Of a stretch of DNA of 64,000 bases, positions 12,448-25,400 are shown one piece after another. The notes beneath the pieces were generated by a model. The model was not told the DNA's origin, ran no database searches, and was given only the letters and a program-made list of their open reading frames with translations. The DNA comes from Chiridota heheva (Eukaryota > Echinodermata > Holothuroidea > Apodida > Chiridotidae). Every line of letters starts with the position of its first letter. Within the stretch, counting starts at the first letter, position 1. The stretch spans positions 2,272,501 through 2,336,500 of the forward strand of contig JAIGNY010004072.1 in assembly GCA_020152595.1 (NCBI GenBank), read 5' to 3'. Made by a program: the position numbers and the translations under genes.

Positions 12448-13220
12448 AAACTTTAAGTTTCAAATTAGTAACAAAACAAAAGTGATTCATAAATAAAAAG
12501 ATGAACGCAATTTTTTTTCATCATTCAAACTTTAATACTTGTGTTTCTGTTTGACAGTTATTAGCATAAGGTTTCCAGCTATTCCTTCAGTCAGAGTCAT
12601 TAAACATTCAGAAAATTATTGGGGCTGTATTGGGCCTTATTCACCAAAAGCAACTTAAGAACTAAAAGGAAAGGGAAATAGAAAGAAACTATAGAGATGA
12701 AGGTTTATACGATCTATTTCTTGACAAGAATTTTGTGATATAAAAAAGACCATGCATTTGACAAGACAACTTAGGAAGTAAAAATAATGTTGCATGAGAT
12801 TTGCAACTTCTGTTTCTTGTAACTGAAAATAAAAAGCTATTTTGTTCTTTGCATTTTCTTCATATTAATCATAACATTTCTTACAAAGCTTAAATTCAAT
12901 AATAAGAATAATCAATTTAAAGTGAAATAAGGACCTTAAATACAAAGTTTAGTAAAATCCTTTAAAAGTGAGGAAATGGCAGAGGGGGAAACTATTTTCA
13001 AGGAATGGCAGCTGCTCTCTTAACAATTTATGATGATGTAAATTCAAAGTAACTTTGTGGTCATCCTATGAGGTTATATGGGCAATATTTGAACAACAAT
13101 CGCAAGATATTTGGAAAACAGGAACTTAATTTACTTAACATTCTCAAGATGTGTAGTTAAGTAATTAACAAACCAAACTTTACAAACGATGCAAATCCCC
13201 TCACCACTAATAACATGCTT
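12448..13220. other. No gene recognised
   Basis: AT-rich unique-looking sequence between two minisatellites, with frequent stops in all frames and no motifs. Confidence 0.6.
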
Positions 13221-13224
13221 TCCA

Positions 13225-13800
13225 CCTGATGTCATAACTGTCATCCCACCCTCTGTTCTGCATGTCCCATCCTATATCCCTCCTTACAGGAAATCACATT
13301 AAATCCAGATACCATTCCACAACATGACCTATATGCCATCACACCTGCAATCAAGATGACATCTCACCATATGCCTTGTCACCCTGTCCCATATACCATA
13401 CCACCCTGTCCCACATGCCATCCTTCCCTGTCCCATATACCATGCCACCTGTCCCACATCCCATCCTACCCTGTCCCACATGCCATCCTTCCATGTACCA
13501 CGTGCCATGCTACCCTGTCCTGCAGGCCATTTCATCCTTTCCCACATGCTATCCCACCGTGTCCCATCCCAGCTGAAATCCAGACAACATGCCATCCTGT
13601 CTCACATGTCATCACACTTTATCCCCATGCCATCCCACCTTGTCTCACATGCCATCCCAGCCTGTCATAAATGCCATGACACTACCTTTTTTCACATGCC
13701 ACGCCACCCTGTCCCATATGCCATGACATCCTGTCCCACATTCCATGGTACCCTGTCCCACATTTCATCCCATCCTGTTTCCCATGCCATCCCACCTTCA
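13225..13800. repeat. Degenerate ~22-bp minisatellite (CCCTGTCCCACATGCCAT)
   Basis: Imperfect repeats of CCCTGTCCCACATGCCATCC. The same core phrase (TGTCCCACATGGCATCCCA) builds the arrays at 58.4-59.4 kb and 63.57-63.65 kb, which argues for one dispersed minisatellite family. Open frames rich in His, Pro, Cys and Ser are a by-product. Confidence 0.85.
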
Positions 13801-13880
13801 TACATCTACCAATCATTCTACCATCTTCCACCCAACATTCTTTTCTCTAACTCCCATCCCCTCACTTCTATTAACGCAAC

Positions 13881-14425
13881 ATGCCCCATTCACCTACTAT
13901 CCCCCTTCACTTGCCATCCTCCATCATCTACCATCCTCCATTCACCTACAATCCTCTTTTCCTCAACATGCCCCATTCACCTACCACCCTCCATTCACCT
14001 ACCACCCCCCATTCACCTACCACCCCCATTCACCCACCACGCCCCATTCACCTACCACCCCCATTCACCTACCATCCCCATTCACCTACCATCCCCATTC
14101 ACCTACCATCCCCATTCACCTACCATCCCCATTCACCTACCATCCCCATTCACCTACCATCCCCATTCACCTACCATCCCCATTCACCTACCATCCCCAT
14201 TCACCTACCATCCCCCATTCACCTACCATCCCCATTCACCTACCATCCCCATTCACCTACCATCCCCATTCACCTACCATCCCCATTCACCTAACATCCC
14301 CATTCACCTACCATTTCCCATTCATTCACCTACCACCCCCCGGGGGATTCAAATACCATCCCCCATTCACCTACCATCATCCATTCACCTACTACCCCAA
14401 CCCACCTTTTGCCATCCACTCATCT
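13881..14425. repeat. 17-bp minisatellite (CCCCATTCACCTACCAT)
   Basis: Near-perfect 17-bp units, most regular between 13975 and 14310, with irregular edges to 13881 and 14425. Since 17 is not a multiple of three, the unit is read in all three plus frames in turn, producing long Pro/His/Ser/Thr open frames that are not genes. Confidence 0.95.
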
Positions 14426-14429
14426 ACCA

Positions 14430-17400
14430 TTATACTCTTAACCAACTCATCATTCCAACCTTCACTATAACCTCCCTGGTCTATCTACCAAATCAGAATG
14501 AAAATTCAGAACAGATTAATTTGCAGATACAAATATATAATAATAAGTCTATCTATTATGTGTCCATTCTATTTAAGCCAAGATTTTTGTTTGTTTTGCT
14601 ATTCATTCGCAAGACATTTCATTATAAATTCCATTCAGTCATCATTTCTATTATTCCGCTTTTTTTCATTCCAGAACAAATCCTTTAATTGCTGCTATTG
14701 TAGTCTAGAATATATTTGTTCTTTTATATAAATTTTGTCATAAAAATAGTTGAAATTTCTTTCCTAGGGCAGCAATCTTTTGTTCCATAGTAGCTGAGCA
14801 ATGCATGAAGCCGAACATACAATAGATGCGGACGGATGGACGTAAAAGATATTATATCTCATCTTCACCAACTTTGTTGACGAGGGGATAAAAAGGAAAT
14901 AAGAATATGGATTGTTTAAGAAGTCCATGATGAGACTGTTCCAGGTGCTATTTCACACATTATATTTGTTAAGTTAAAATAACACTAAAGTAAACAAGTC
15001 AGAAAACTATAATGAAATTTAATATAGGCACATGAGAAAAAGGGCAGTTAATATTTCCTTGAAGTAGTCCTTCTTCTAATAGTAGATGGATCATTTCATG
15101 ATGGAAGGTACAGAACAATAATCATTTTTGTCTTCCTTTGTGATATTCACTATCACTAATTACCAACTATTAAAACAAGATAAAAGATCAGTGAAGACTA
15201 AGATGTCATTATGAGTTGAAAATGTTAAATGACTGCTAAATGGAGATAAGTGAAAAACCTCTAAAACAAGGAATCAATTACTTACTAATAGTGGTAATAT
15301 AAAACTAACTCCAATGTGCATGACAAATGATACAAATTTCACACCACAATGATACACAAATAGTCGTGTCAATATGTGAGGTGTTGGATTTGACTCACTG
15401 GTTTGGACTGAATCTTCACTAATGGATTGTTACAAGACATTCTTACAATGGCAATTAGATGTAAACTCCTCTTACAGAAACATGAAACAATTACTCAAAT
15501 TTCAACATTTCTTATGGTAGAGATGAAAGACACAGATTACAAGAATAATGCTCTGATTTGGGTGAAGGGTAATGTGAACATTTCAAAGAGATACAGAAAT
15601 TTTTAACTTGATTAAAAATGAGCAGATAATTTAAACTTGTGAGTTTGATATTTAACGATATTGCAAACTTCAATCGAAGTTCAGATATATAATGTAAACC
15701 TGTTCTGAAGAAAAGGTCATTGTGAATTCTATAAATCTGACTGAATACCACAAATGAATGACAGTTTGGCAGTTTTCAGCATTTCCCCAAGTAAGTAGCA
15801 ACAAGTTGTATGGCTTACAGGAACCTCTTACAATTCCATTTTAGAATGGAAAGGCATGTCTATCTGATATTGTGGGGAACAAAAAGCATCTAAGTGAAGA
15901 CTAAAGTAAGTATTGAATCATTTTCCATACAAGAGAGCATGATTGTATACTTCCTTATATTTGTTTGAATATGCCTGTTATCGTACTTGGAACTGACACA
16001 ACAGATTTAATTACTCACGTATCTTACTGAAAATGTATCCCTTTTTCACTGCTTAGAACATTTCTTGATGAGGTACAAAGTTAGTTCATGACATGCTATT
16101 TTAGTAAAGGTTGTAGTTCAAAAGAATTGGAGAAATATTGAAATCCTATACATACAGACAAAACAGGAAAGTGAGAGTTGCATTTCACATTCAGTCCCAT
16201 ATCAGTCATATCTATATCATATTGTGAGATTCAGTATCAGATAAATCAGATGTCTAAGAACCCCCTTTATCAGTTTTTTTTGTTGCTCTTCTTTATCTTC
16301 ACATCAGATGGGCATAATTGATCTTAACCTTGGCCTTCTTTACACAGTCATTCCGAATAATGGTGCAGTGTATTTTACCATGAATAACTTATGTGACTTT
16401 ATAACATTCACCATTAACAACATGTAAAGTACATTGAATTACAATAACTTATTTTGAAGTCTTTCAAGTGATAGTGCACTTAACACGCATAATCTGAGTG
16501 CTTCAAATAGTGTGCAGAATAATTAATAAGGAATTAATTTCAGCATGATTTCAAATCAACTGATGTATGAAGAAAGGTTCAGTGGTTACTTATGTTTTTA
16601 TTGTAACAATTTTCTCCTCTTAGCTGTACAAAATTTGACAAAGTAGATCTTCACATTTTATGGCGATGTAAGGAAGAATATCCAATTCTTCCTGAAGGGA
16701 AACGTTTAAGCCCTCTATTGTGTGTGTGCACAAAGCATAACATCTGAACCATGCAATTCAGGAAGTGCACATTGAGTCTGTCTATGTGCTCTGAGCCTTC
16801 ATGCTTGAATTTAACACAATAACATTTTCTTTCCTGTCAGGTTCCTAAGGGAAGAATTGGATATGCTCCCTAGGCACATTGGACGGATTCTTCCATGTCC
16901 TTCCCAACCAAAAACAGTTGTCTTTCAGAAGACACAACCAAAGAGATTTTGTGGAATGAGCTTCAACTGGCCATGCCTTAAACAGATTTAATAGTAAGCT
17001 TTATACAAAGTGGAGTGAGCTGGATTTACAAAAGAAAAAAAAGTTGAAATACATCATAAGCAATCTAAATCTAAAACTTACTGCTACTATATTCTGTGTG
17101 AAATGATATAATGCAAAGGTATACTCTTTCAATAATGTATAAAGCATGATTTCATTGACGTAGCTCTGTAAATTATATACATTTCTGATACTAACTACTT
17201 ATGTACAATGATTTACAAGTGAAATATTGTGCATTCAGACAAGATCTGTCAGCTGAAGGTGAATATGTCTCCTTGGCAAATTCTCTTTCTTTCTTTAGTT
17301 TTTTGTCTTTCTTGTTCACCTGTTTCTAAATAGCTCCAGTATAGAAAATAATCTTTAGTATGAAGGCCATATATTTAAAGATAACCACACTATTTGCCCT

Positions 17401-19085
17401 GAAATATTCCTGAAAATGGAAGATATAATTCTTTCATGTAAGGAACTCATTCGAGAATGAGAATTTGCATCCTATTCAGATAATCTTGATTTATATAAGC
17501 ACAAACAAAAATAGACAACTGTTAATAAAGAATGGAAGTCCATTTGCTCTCAAATGCAAAACATGTCGACTTTATAATCAAATTTTCATCTCTCTTTCTA
17601 GAGGAAAAAAGCAGTAAACTGCGTATTTTGAAGGGTTGAAATGTTCAAAAAGTGTGAAACTACTAGAACTGTGGTTCTACAACAGTTCTTTCAAAAGCAA
17701 CACTTTGGCTCTGAGAAATTCATACAATCTAATGACAGTTATGTGTAAAAGAGGGGCAAAGCAAATGGCCATTTTTACATTCCAAAACACCAGATTTTAT
17801 AGCTATTCTACGTTCTACCACTTTGAGTTACAGTACCAGAAACCAGCAGTACCACCATGATAGTAAAATGAGAAAAAAAAAATAAAAGATCAAAGTAAGA
17901 CTTCCTTAAAAACACTTTAAAAACAGAGGTTGTAAAAAGATTGTATTTACAAAGTATTCTAAAAAAACATTTTTGTATGACAACGTTTGTTTTTCTTCAC
18001 TTACAGTGTGTAAAACAACATCCAGAAATATATGTTTTGATTTTGAGTGAAATAAGACATGACATTTATAACCTTTCATGCAAGTATGGGTCACAGATAA
18101 CTACCAGTCTAATGGGTCCACATTATTATCTCTATTATAATTCTTAATATCTACACTAATCTGCCAGCCACAGTCAGGACACAAATGTATTCCTTATAAA
18201 GGCAAACACACAAGTAAACCATTCAAACTAAATGAAACTATCGCAAAGTTGTTCAGGTTTCTTACATGACAATCCTGCCAATTCTAAGACATCTAATCTA
18301 TTTCATACAGAGCAGTCTAAGTTGATTAAACATAGACAAATTAATCCTGAATGTCCAGCATTGATCTTTTGTTTGGATGCTCCTCCTTAAAATTACCAAG
18401 CAGCAAAGTCAATCCCTTTCTTTCTAAGCTTTTCAACAAAATAATGATCAGGCAAATCTAATTTCAAACAATCTAGAAATGACAATATGTACTGTAAGAC
18501 TGGGGCTTGTTTATACTACTGCACAGCAGGAAATAAACAATGGACATCATTTATGGTAAAAAACCCATTTGATTCACAACTAAACAATCACAAAGAAAAG
18601 AATCAGTTTTGTGATCCAGTAACACTTTCATAAACTTTGTAGAGACAAGAAAATAACTTTGAACTATGTACAAGATTAACCATTTCCTTAGTTTACATGA
18701 CATACATTGATTTTCAAAATACTCTTTAATCAAAAGTGTGATTTCATAAAACATATATTTCATCAAAACTATGTTTCTCTCTCTACTTCTTTCTATAGAT
18801 CTATTTTTACTTTTTTTGGTCAAAAGTACATCAAAAGAAATTTGATATAAAACTCAATCTGTGATGCAGTGAAGATTTATTTGTACAAAATGAAACAAAA
18901 AAAGACCACATTATGAATGAAAGAGAAAAACATGCAGCGTTTTGGTACCAACACTGAACAGACAAATATAACTTATGAAACAAATGTGACATGAAAACCT
19001 TAGTTTTTGTGATTTAGTACCTGAAGAGAAAACATACCATTTGCACACAGCTGCTATAGTGTACTGCTCACAATGAGGGAGAACC
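14430..19085 (-). other. AT-rich region downstream of the ETS gene, including probable 3' UTR
   Basis: No protein motif, RNA gene or transposon end is recognisable. It lies directly 3' of the ETS stop codon on the minus strand and is free of obvious repeats, so part of it is likely 3' UTR. A candidate poly(A) signal is TTTATT at 18876-18881 (AATAAA on the minus strand), about 205 bases past the stop. Others may lie further on, and the true 3' end cannot be fixed from sequence alone. Confidence 0.45.
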
Positions 19086-19487
19086 TCAAACAAGGGCAGT
19101 GATTTCTTCAAAATGATACCCCTCTCTACCAAAATGCTTTGGCAAACACTGTTGGCCCATGTCAGGCACATAATTGTCAAAGAGCTCCACAGTTGTATGG
19201 CATGGCAATGAACCTGGTTCTTCTGGTACAACATATCCCCCAGGCACATTGTGGTCAGGAAGGGGTGCGACAGGTGCAGGGGGTGGGGGAATACGCAGCG
19301 GTCCTCTCAGACCATCTGTGAAGGTCATCATAAACAAAGCTTCGGGGTCGCAAACAAACTTGTAGACGTAGCGTTCACCAGCCACTTTCTGCATTATACC
19401 TTTTTCATAGTAATATCGAAGTGAACGAGATAGCTTGTCGTAATTCATGGCAGGACGATTTTTCTGGATACCCCAACGCCTTGCAAC
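19086..19487 (-). CDS. ETV1/4/5: ETS gene, last coding exon: second half of ETS domain and C-terminus
   Basis: 133 codons and a stop at 19086-19088. It opens in phase 0 with [19 protein letters not shown], continues into [17 protein letters not shown] and ends the ETS domain at [13 protein letters not shown]. The recognition helix ([17 protein letters not shown], including the two DNA-contacting Arg of the family) is intact. The acceptor is a CCTCAAAG/GTTGCA boundary at 19487/19488. The remaining ~75 residues are Pro-rich ([14 protein letters not shown]) and end in [13 protein letters not shown]. They differ from the vertebrate tail but keep acidic and aromatic clusters such as FDNYVPD. Confidence 0.95.
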   Translation of the reverse strand, partial: VARRWGIQKNRPAMNYDKLSRSLRYYYEKGIMQKVAGERYVYKFVCDPEALFMMTFTDGLRGPLRIPPPPAPVAPLPDHNVPGGYVVPEEPGSLPCHTTVELFDNYVPDMGQQCLPKHFGREGYHFEEITALV

Positions 19488-22400
19488 CTTTGAGGAATAG
19501 AAATTAGAAAGAAGAACTTTAAACCTAAATTACAAATTCTGGTTCTGACCTGAATACAATCATTTAACAATCTTTCCACACCACCACAGCAATAAAATTG
19601 CCATAAATTTGTTCTATAACCTATCTTGAAAATAATCAGTTTAGCGCATTAGCTAATTACAGCTAAATCTTTTCAGCAATTAACAATGCAATATGTGTTA
19701 CATTAAGACAAGAACATTGCGTAAACAATTAATGGTGTTCAACAAATTTGCAATTGATAGGTGATTGTCACTAAGAATGGGAATACTGTAATGAAATCAA
19801 CATTTTTCCAAGTTATCAAAAAAGTAACTTTATTTTCTTACACCTGTCTTTTTAACAAGCAAGTAGGTGGAATTACTGCAAAAATGTGGGCAAAGCTATA
19901 TTTTCCTGACACAGAACACAACAACAACATAAATTGCCAAAGTCACTCACTAACCAAGTGGATATATAATCTTGTTCTTTTGAATTGATTGTCTTTAAAT
20001 TTGTAGTATCTAGTGGAGCAAAGGAAATTGTTCTTGTATAAAGTATTCCCACAGTCTGCTTATTTTAATTCTCACAAGGTAATGTTTTCATGGTTCAATT
20101 TAAGACTGCAGGTTACTTAAGGATTAGTTTAGGGGTCAAGCAAGTCTATCTTATTTAAAAAAGGACTTTAAAAGAAACAAAATAGTGAACAAACCAGTCA
20201 AAAATATCTTATTCCGTTAAGGAGATATCTTATTTCAAAGTTTATAATCATTTGTGTAGAAATAACTGAAATGATAGTAAAACTGAAGTAATTCATATTT
20301 CGTCACGTTTTCTAAGCACTACTCCAGTTTCCTCTGTTATGATTGGTAATTCATGTATATCTCCTGTTTCCTGTGTTAAAGACCTAGGTGTTATTTTTGA
20401 TGATAAGCTTACACTGTTGCCACATGTAAATAATATATGCCGCTCCGCTTCACTTGCCATCAGAAAAATCAGCCAAATTCGTAAATATCTTGATCAAAAG
20501 TCGACCGAGACACTTATTCACGCATTTGTATCATCCAGACTTGATTGTTGCAACAGTATCTTATTTGGACTTCCTTCTCAACAAATCTCAAAGCTTCAGC
20601 GCATTCAAAACACTGCTGCCAGATTAATTACTCTCACAAGTAAAAAATCTCACATTAAACCCATCCTCCACCAACTTCATTAGCTTCCTATATGTGAAAG
20701 AATAAAGTACAAGCTTCTCACCCTCACATACAAAGCCATCCATGGTCTTGCTCCAAATTATATTTCCAACTTAATCACGTTACAATTACCAACTCGCTCA
20801 CTTAGATCTAACAGTGTTATTCTCCTAAAGCTGCCAAAAATTAACACCAAGACTTACGGTGAACGTTCTTTTCAATCTGCAGCCCCCAAACTCTGGAACA
20901 TTCTCCCAATCTACATCAGAAATGCCCCTACTTTAGATATCTTTAAGAGTGTATTGAAAACACACCTTTTCATGAGTTCCCCTCATTGGACCTTGTAACT
21001 TTATCCTGCTTGTATCTTTTTAAGTATGGTTTTTTGTTCTCTTACTGTTTGTATCTTAAGGTTTTCTCATGTTATATTTGTTTATGTAAAGCGCATTGAG
21101 ACCGTTTGGTATAATGCGCTATATAAAAATGTATTATTATTATTATTATAGCCTCAGATTCCTTAAATTCTTTATGTATTCTATCATATATTGTCCTGTA
21201 ATTTTGTGGCTTGAAAACCATTGGATTTGTCAGGAAAGTAGTAAAACATAAACTCGTAAATACAATACAATTTACTACTTGAAGAAGTTTGAGGGAAAAT
21301 AGTTCAAATAGAAAAAATGCTTAAAAAAATTTCTTCCAAATACATTAACAATTGTTAAGAATGTGAGGTTGAGCACACCATCCTTCCATAGTAGACTTAC
21401 TACACCAGTCACTTCTACACAGATAAGACAGGAGCTTTAGACTTGAATATCTACTTAACGGAACAAGATTTTTGAATGCTTTCTTCAGCTTTGTTTCTTT
21501 TAGAAGTCCTGTTCAAAAAGATAAACTTGCTTGACCACTGAACTAGTCCTTCAGTAATTTTCTGAAATTTGAACTATATTTTAGCTGTCTTTATTTCTTA
21601 TGTTAATAATAAGAATAATTATATTGTAAACTTATAATGCACAGAAACATATTCATCAATAAAGCGCTCAGGACACAATACAAATATAAACAAACATAGA
21701 AAACAACAATGGAACCAGCAACACAATAAAAAAGAGTACAGCCATTACATACAAGATAGTCTAAGAAAAAGCTTGGGTCATTAAGTGGGTCTTCAGAACT
21801 TGAATGTACTGTATGTATTTCGTGTTACAAGATTGAAGTTGGTCAGAAAGAGCTTTATTGCCCCAGGAACATTTAGACTGGGGTTCATTGAGAAAGGGAG
21901 TTGAACTAGAATGGAGCATTCCTACAGGGGTGTATGGTTTAAGCAAATCATTCATGTAAGAAGGGGTCATTTTATTAAATGATTTAAAAACAATATGCAT
22001 CAATTTGTAAACAATTCTATAACTAACTGGTAACCAATGTAGTTTTTGAAGAATGAGGGTTATATGTAAAGACTTTTTCAATGAGGTAACAAGTTGAGAA
22101 GCAGCATTCTGTATGCGCAAGTCTTCCTTTAAATTTGTGACATCACACAGATAAAGCATATGAATTTCCCTGAAACACAATTTAGCAGGATAAAACATCA
22201 ATTTATATCATTAAATTAAAGATTTTGAGTGGCCTTCTTTTTCATACATCACAATGGTTGCATACATTCTTCACATTTTGATAAGCTATAACTTAAAATT
22301 AAGCTTTTCTTCCATCTTTAAGACTATTCAGTTCAGAATTGCAATCTCTTTTTAGTGAATATAAAATTCATACACATTGAGCTTTTTGTACATTTTGTAT

Positions 22401-25400
22401 GCCATGAGTTTCATCTGAATGTCTTTCTCAAATGTCCTTGGTATCTTGGCTACAGATCTGCTGTAGTCTCTTTCCAGAATAGGCTGATAGCACGTTGACT
22501 GGCTACTACCTTAATTGTGGTTTATACTTACTTTGAACATCCTAGCAATAAACTTGGATCTATGTTGTTAGTAAGCACTGATGCACTACACAGGCACTGA
22601 TCAGTTGAAAATAATCTTAAAAACGAGTAAGAACAATATGAACTACAAGATCTATAATTTCCTTACCTCTTCTGGATCAATCAATTTAAATTCCAGCCCC
22701 CGCCCAGTCCAGGTGATGAAAGAAGAATTGCTGGGATCCTCTAATAATGTAACCAGGAACTGCCAAAGCTGCAATGAACCTCTACGCTGGAACAAGGGAC
22801 CATCCCTAATCAGTTCAGGTCGCCATTCACCTTTAAATTTAAAAGCAGAAACACAGAAAATAATTGCATGACAATACGTAATTGAAGTATTAGGTTTATG
22901 ACAACAAACGTTCTCCCAACAGCTACAGATTATAGCTAGTGCAGTAAAGAGTGGTAATTTTCAGGACAATTCATCTAACAAATTCTAAAATGTTTGTGAA
23001 GTAAAAGGAGAAAGTCTCTCCCATAAAGTAACATCCATTTTCATAACCAGAGCAAAATGACTGCAGAGAATGCACAGCAGACATTCTGAGAAGAAACCTT
23101 ACAAAGGTTTAATCTGAGTGATTTTGTTTTCTCAATCAGAAAGGCAATTATCGGAAACATTTGTCAAAATCCTTCATGAGGAGATGAATGCCAACCGATG
23201 GTAAAATAGAGTATGAGTAAAAACAAAAGACCACTGAATGCGAAGTCAGGATATTAATTCTCAAAGTATTAAGCAAATTTGTTATCAAATTTACTGTTAC
23301 CACTTTCTTGAGAAGGAAAGATAGATATATTATTCCAGCGTTTTCTCGGACAAGAATGAGAAGGCATGTACAGAAAATTTTACAAGCTACACAGTGCTAC
23401 CTTATCTAGGGAGGGGATGATTTTGTTCTATTCCTGGCTTCACACACTATAAAACAAGCTTAGATAGGCAACAAAAAAAAGAATAACAACATGCAATCTT
23501 TATACAGTAAACAACACATGATCATATATTCAAACAAAATAATTTTCTTAGGGTTTTCACATTTGGTTTTCAAAAACATATTCAAGCAATTAACACCATA
23601 TTCTGTAGTTACTACAGAAATCACAATGATATACCAAAACATGCATTAAAGTCTACATGGACTATTGCTATGAGAACATAAATATCTTTTGAGAAGTTCA
23701 AATTGGGGTTCACTAATTGCATCTAAATGCCAATCACTTGTTAACTGTCAATCACTCCACACAGGATCAAAGATCAAGGCTGATACAGGAACCATCCTGA
23801 CTTGCATGAAGGGCAGGAGAAAGTTTACATCTGAAAACAATACAAACCTTCTGCTTTCAGACCCAAGCACATCTTCAGACTGGGTGGTCGCCCACAACGA
23901 ACTGGCAAAGTATCTGAAAGTAACAACAAACTACATCTCATAAACTGACACCTAAAACTGAGGGCAAACAAAGGGCTAACCACTATTTCTCACCCAGTAG
24001 TGAAATAAGTCCTGCAAATGGAGAATGACACTTTAGGTGTATAATCATCCCATCAATTACCAAGAATAAACCATTTCCTAATATATGAACCTCCTCTTAG
24101 GTTTCAACACCTTTTCAGCAAAGTGTATTTCTCAAAATGAAATATAATCCCACTTGAACAAGATAAAACATTAAACAACTATTATACATGCTGTTATGTT
24201 CTGCATTGTGATGAAGCAATTCTAGCTGTGTGGTTTATGTTATGCGGGACCAACCCTTTCTGCATAATCAACCTATAAACTGATATAACGAGACTTTTCT
24301 GCTCCAAATCTAAACCTCTTTTTGAAATGGGATTAAAAAAAGGTTAAAAACCTATGATCAGTTAGATCACAGCTTGTATTTTCCTAATCTTAAGGCTACA
24401 AGTAATAAACAGGTTGCAGGAGTCCTTTCTGGGAAAATGCTGCAGTATCTGTTATTCAAAGTGGCTGTAAATCATAAGAAGAATTGATCCATCACATTTG
24501 TATCATTAATACTTATTTTACCATGCTTTTGTTGTATTTTCACTATTATTATTGTTTTGTTTTAGCAGCTGTATCAGCCATCAGTACCTGCAACTGTTAA
24601 ACTGACAAAAAAATTAAGTACATATTTGCAGTTGGATATAAACATTATACAAATTATGTTTCCAAAATAAGAAAAACATACACTAGCAGTTGATGACCAT
24701 TAATCATAATTGCAAGACCATGTGAATGGCAAGACTAATATCTAAATAAGTCATTTTTGATGGTAAAAAAGCAAAGGAAAAATTTACTAAAAAAATATCC
24801 ATTAGCTTATATTCTTTCTTTCTAACTAATTATAATGTTGAATTTTTGTGAAACCTTATAAATGAAATGTTCAAACTAATGAAGTGTTACTTCTTTTCAA
24901 AATTTGCATAAATTAATCTTGTTTATAAATTTAATTTTCTGCTGCATGTTGTTGTCCTGAGTTGACTTTGATCTACTCCGATTACATCTTTGCTTTAAAT
25001 TGAAACCAGATGTGATTTTTTAATTTCTTTTCAACAATAAAAGGATTTACTTTGACTTTACAATTTTGTTATTTCAAAGAAATTTATTTTTAAGAAACAA
25101 TACTACAATAAAAACATGTATGTCTTATGCATAGTTAAATCTTCCCAACAAATTCTAATCTCAGAACTCATTAACATAAAGGATTAATTTGCTCTACTCC
25201 TCGCAATTTTGTCATGTTTTTGAATATGGACAAGATTTAATTCGTAAAGTGTCATATCTAATTCCACCTATGAATGTCCTCAATTTTTGAAATGACTCGA
25301 TTAAAGAAATTCAATATATGACAAAGTTTGACAAATCAGACCTTGCACTTAAAATCATATTCTGACTAAAAAAGATTATTCCATATCAACTAGAAAGAGC

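Larger units (their letters stand above)
19488..22666 (-). other. ETS gene intron splitting the ETS domain
   Basis: A 3.2-kb phase-0 intron, donor GAAGAG/GTAAGG and acceptor CCTCAAAG/G. It holds two LINE C-terminal fragments (20279-21149 plus, 21605-22165 minus) and an inverted pair of short repeats at 20121-20235 and 21450-21550. The rest is AT-rich with nothing recognisable. Confidence 0.85.

Noticed and set aside
13480-14688. 402-codon plus-strand frame rich in His, Pro, Ser and Thr
   Set aside because: It spans two minisatellites and is one of three overlapping plus frames of the 17-bp unit, with no domain and no exon context.
19139-19365. Plus-strand frames over the last ETS exon
   Set aside because: Antisense shadows of the strongly conserved minus-strand exon.
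22581-22871. Plus-strand 96-codon frame
   Set aside because: It is the antisense shadow of the ETS-domain exon at 22667-22830.
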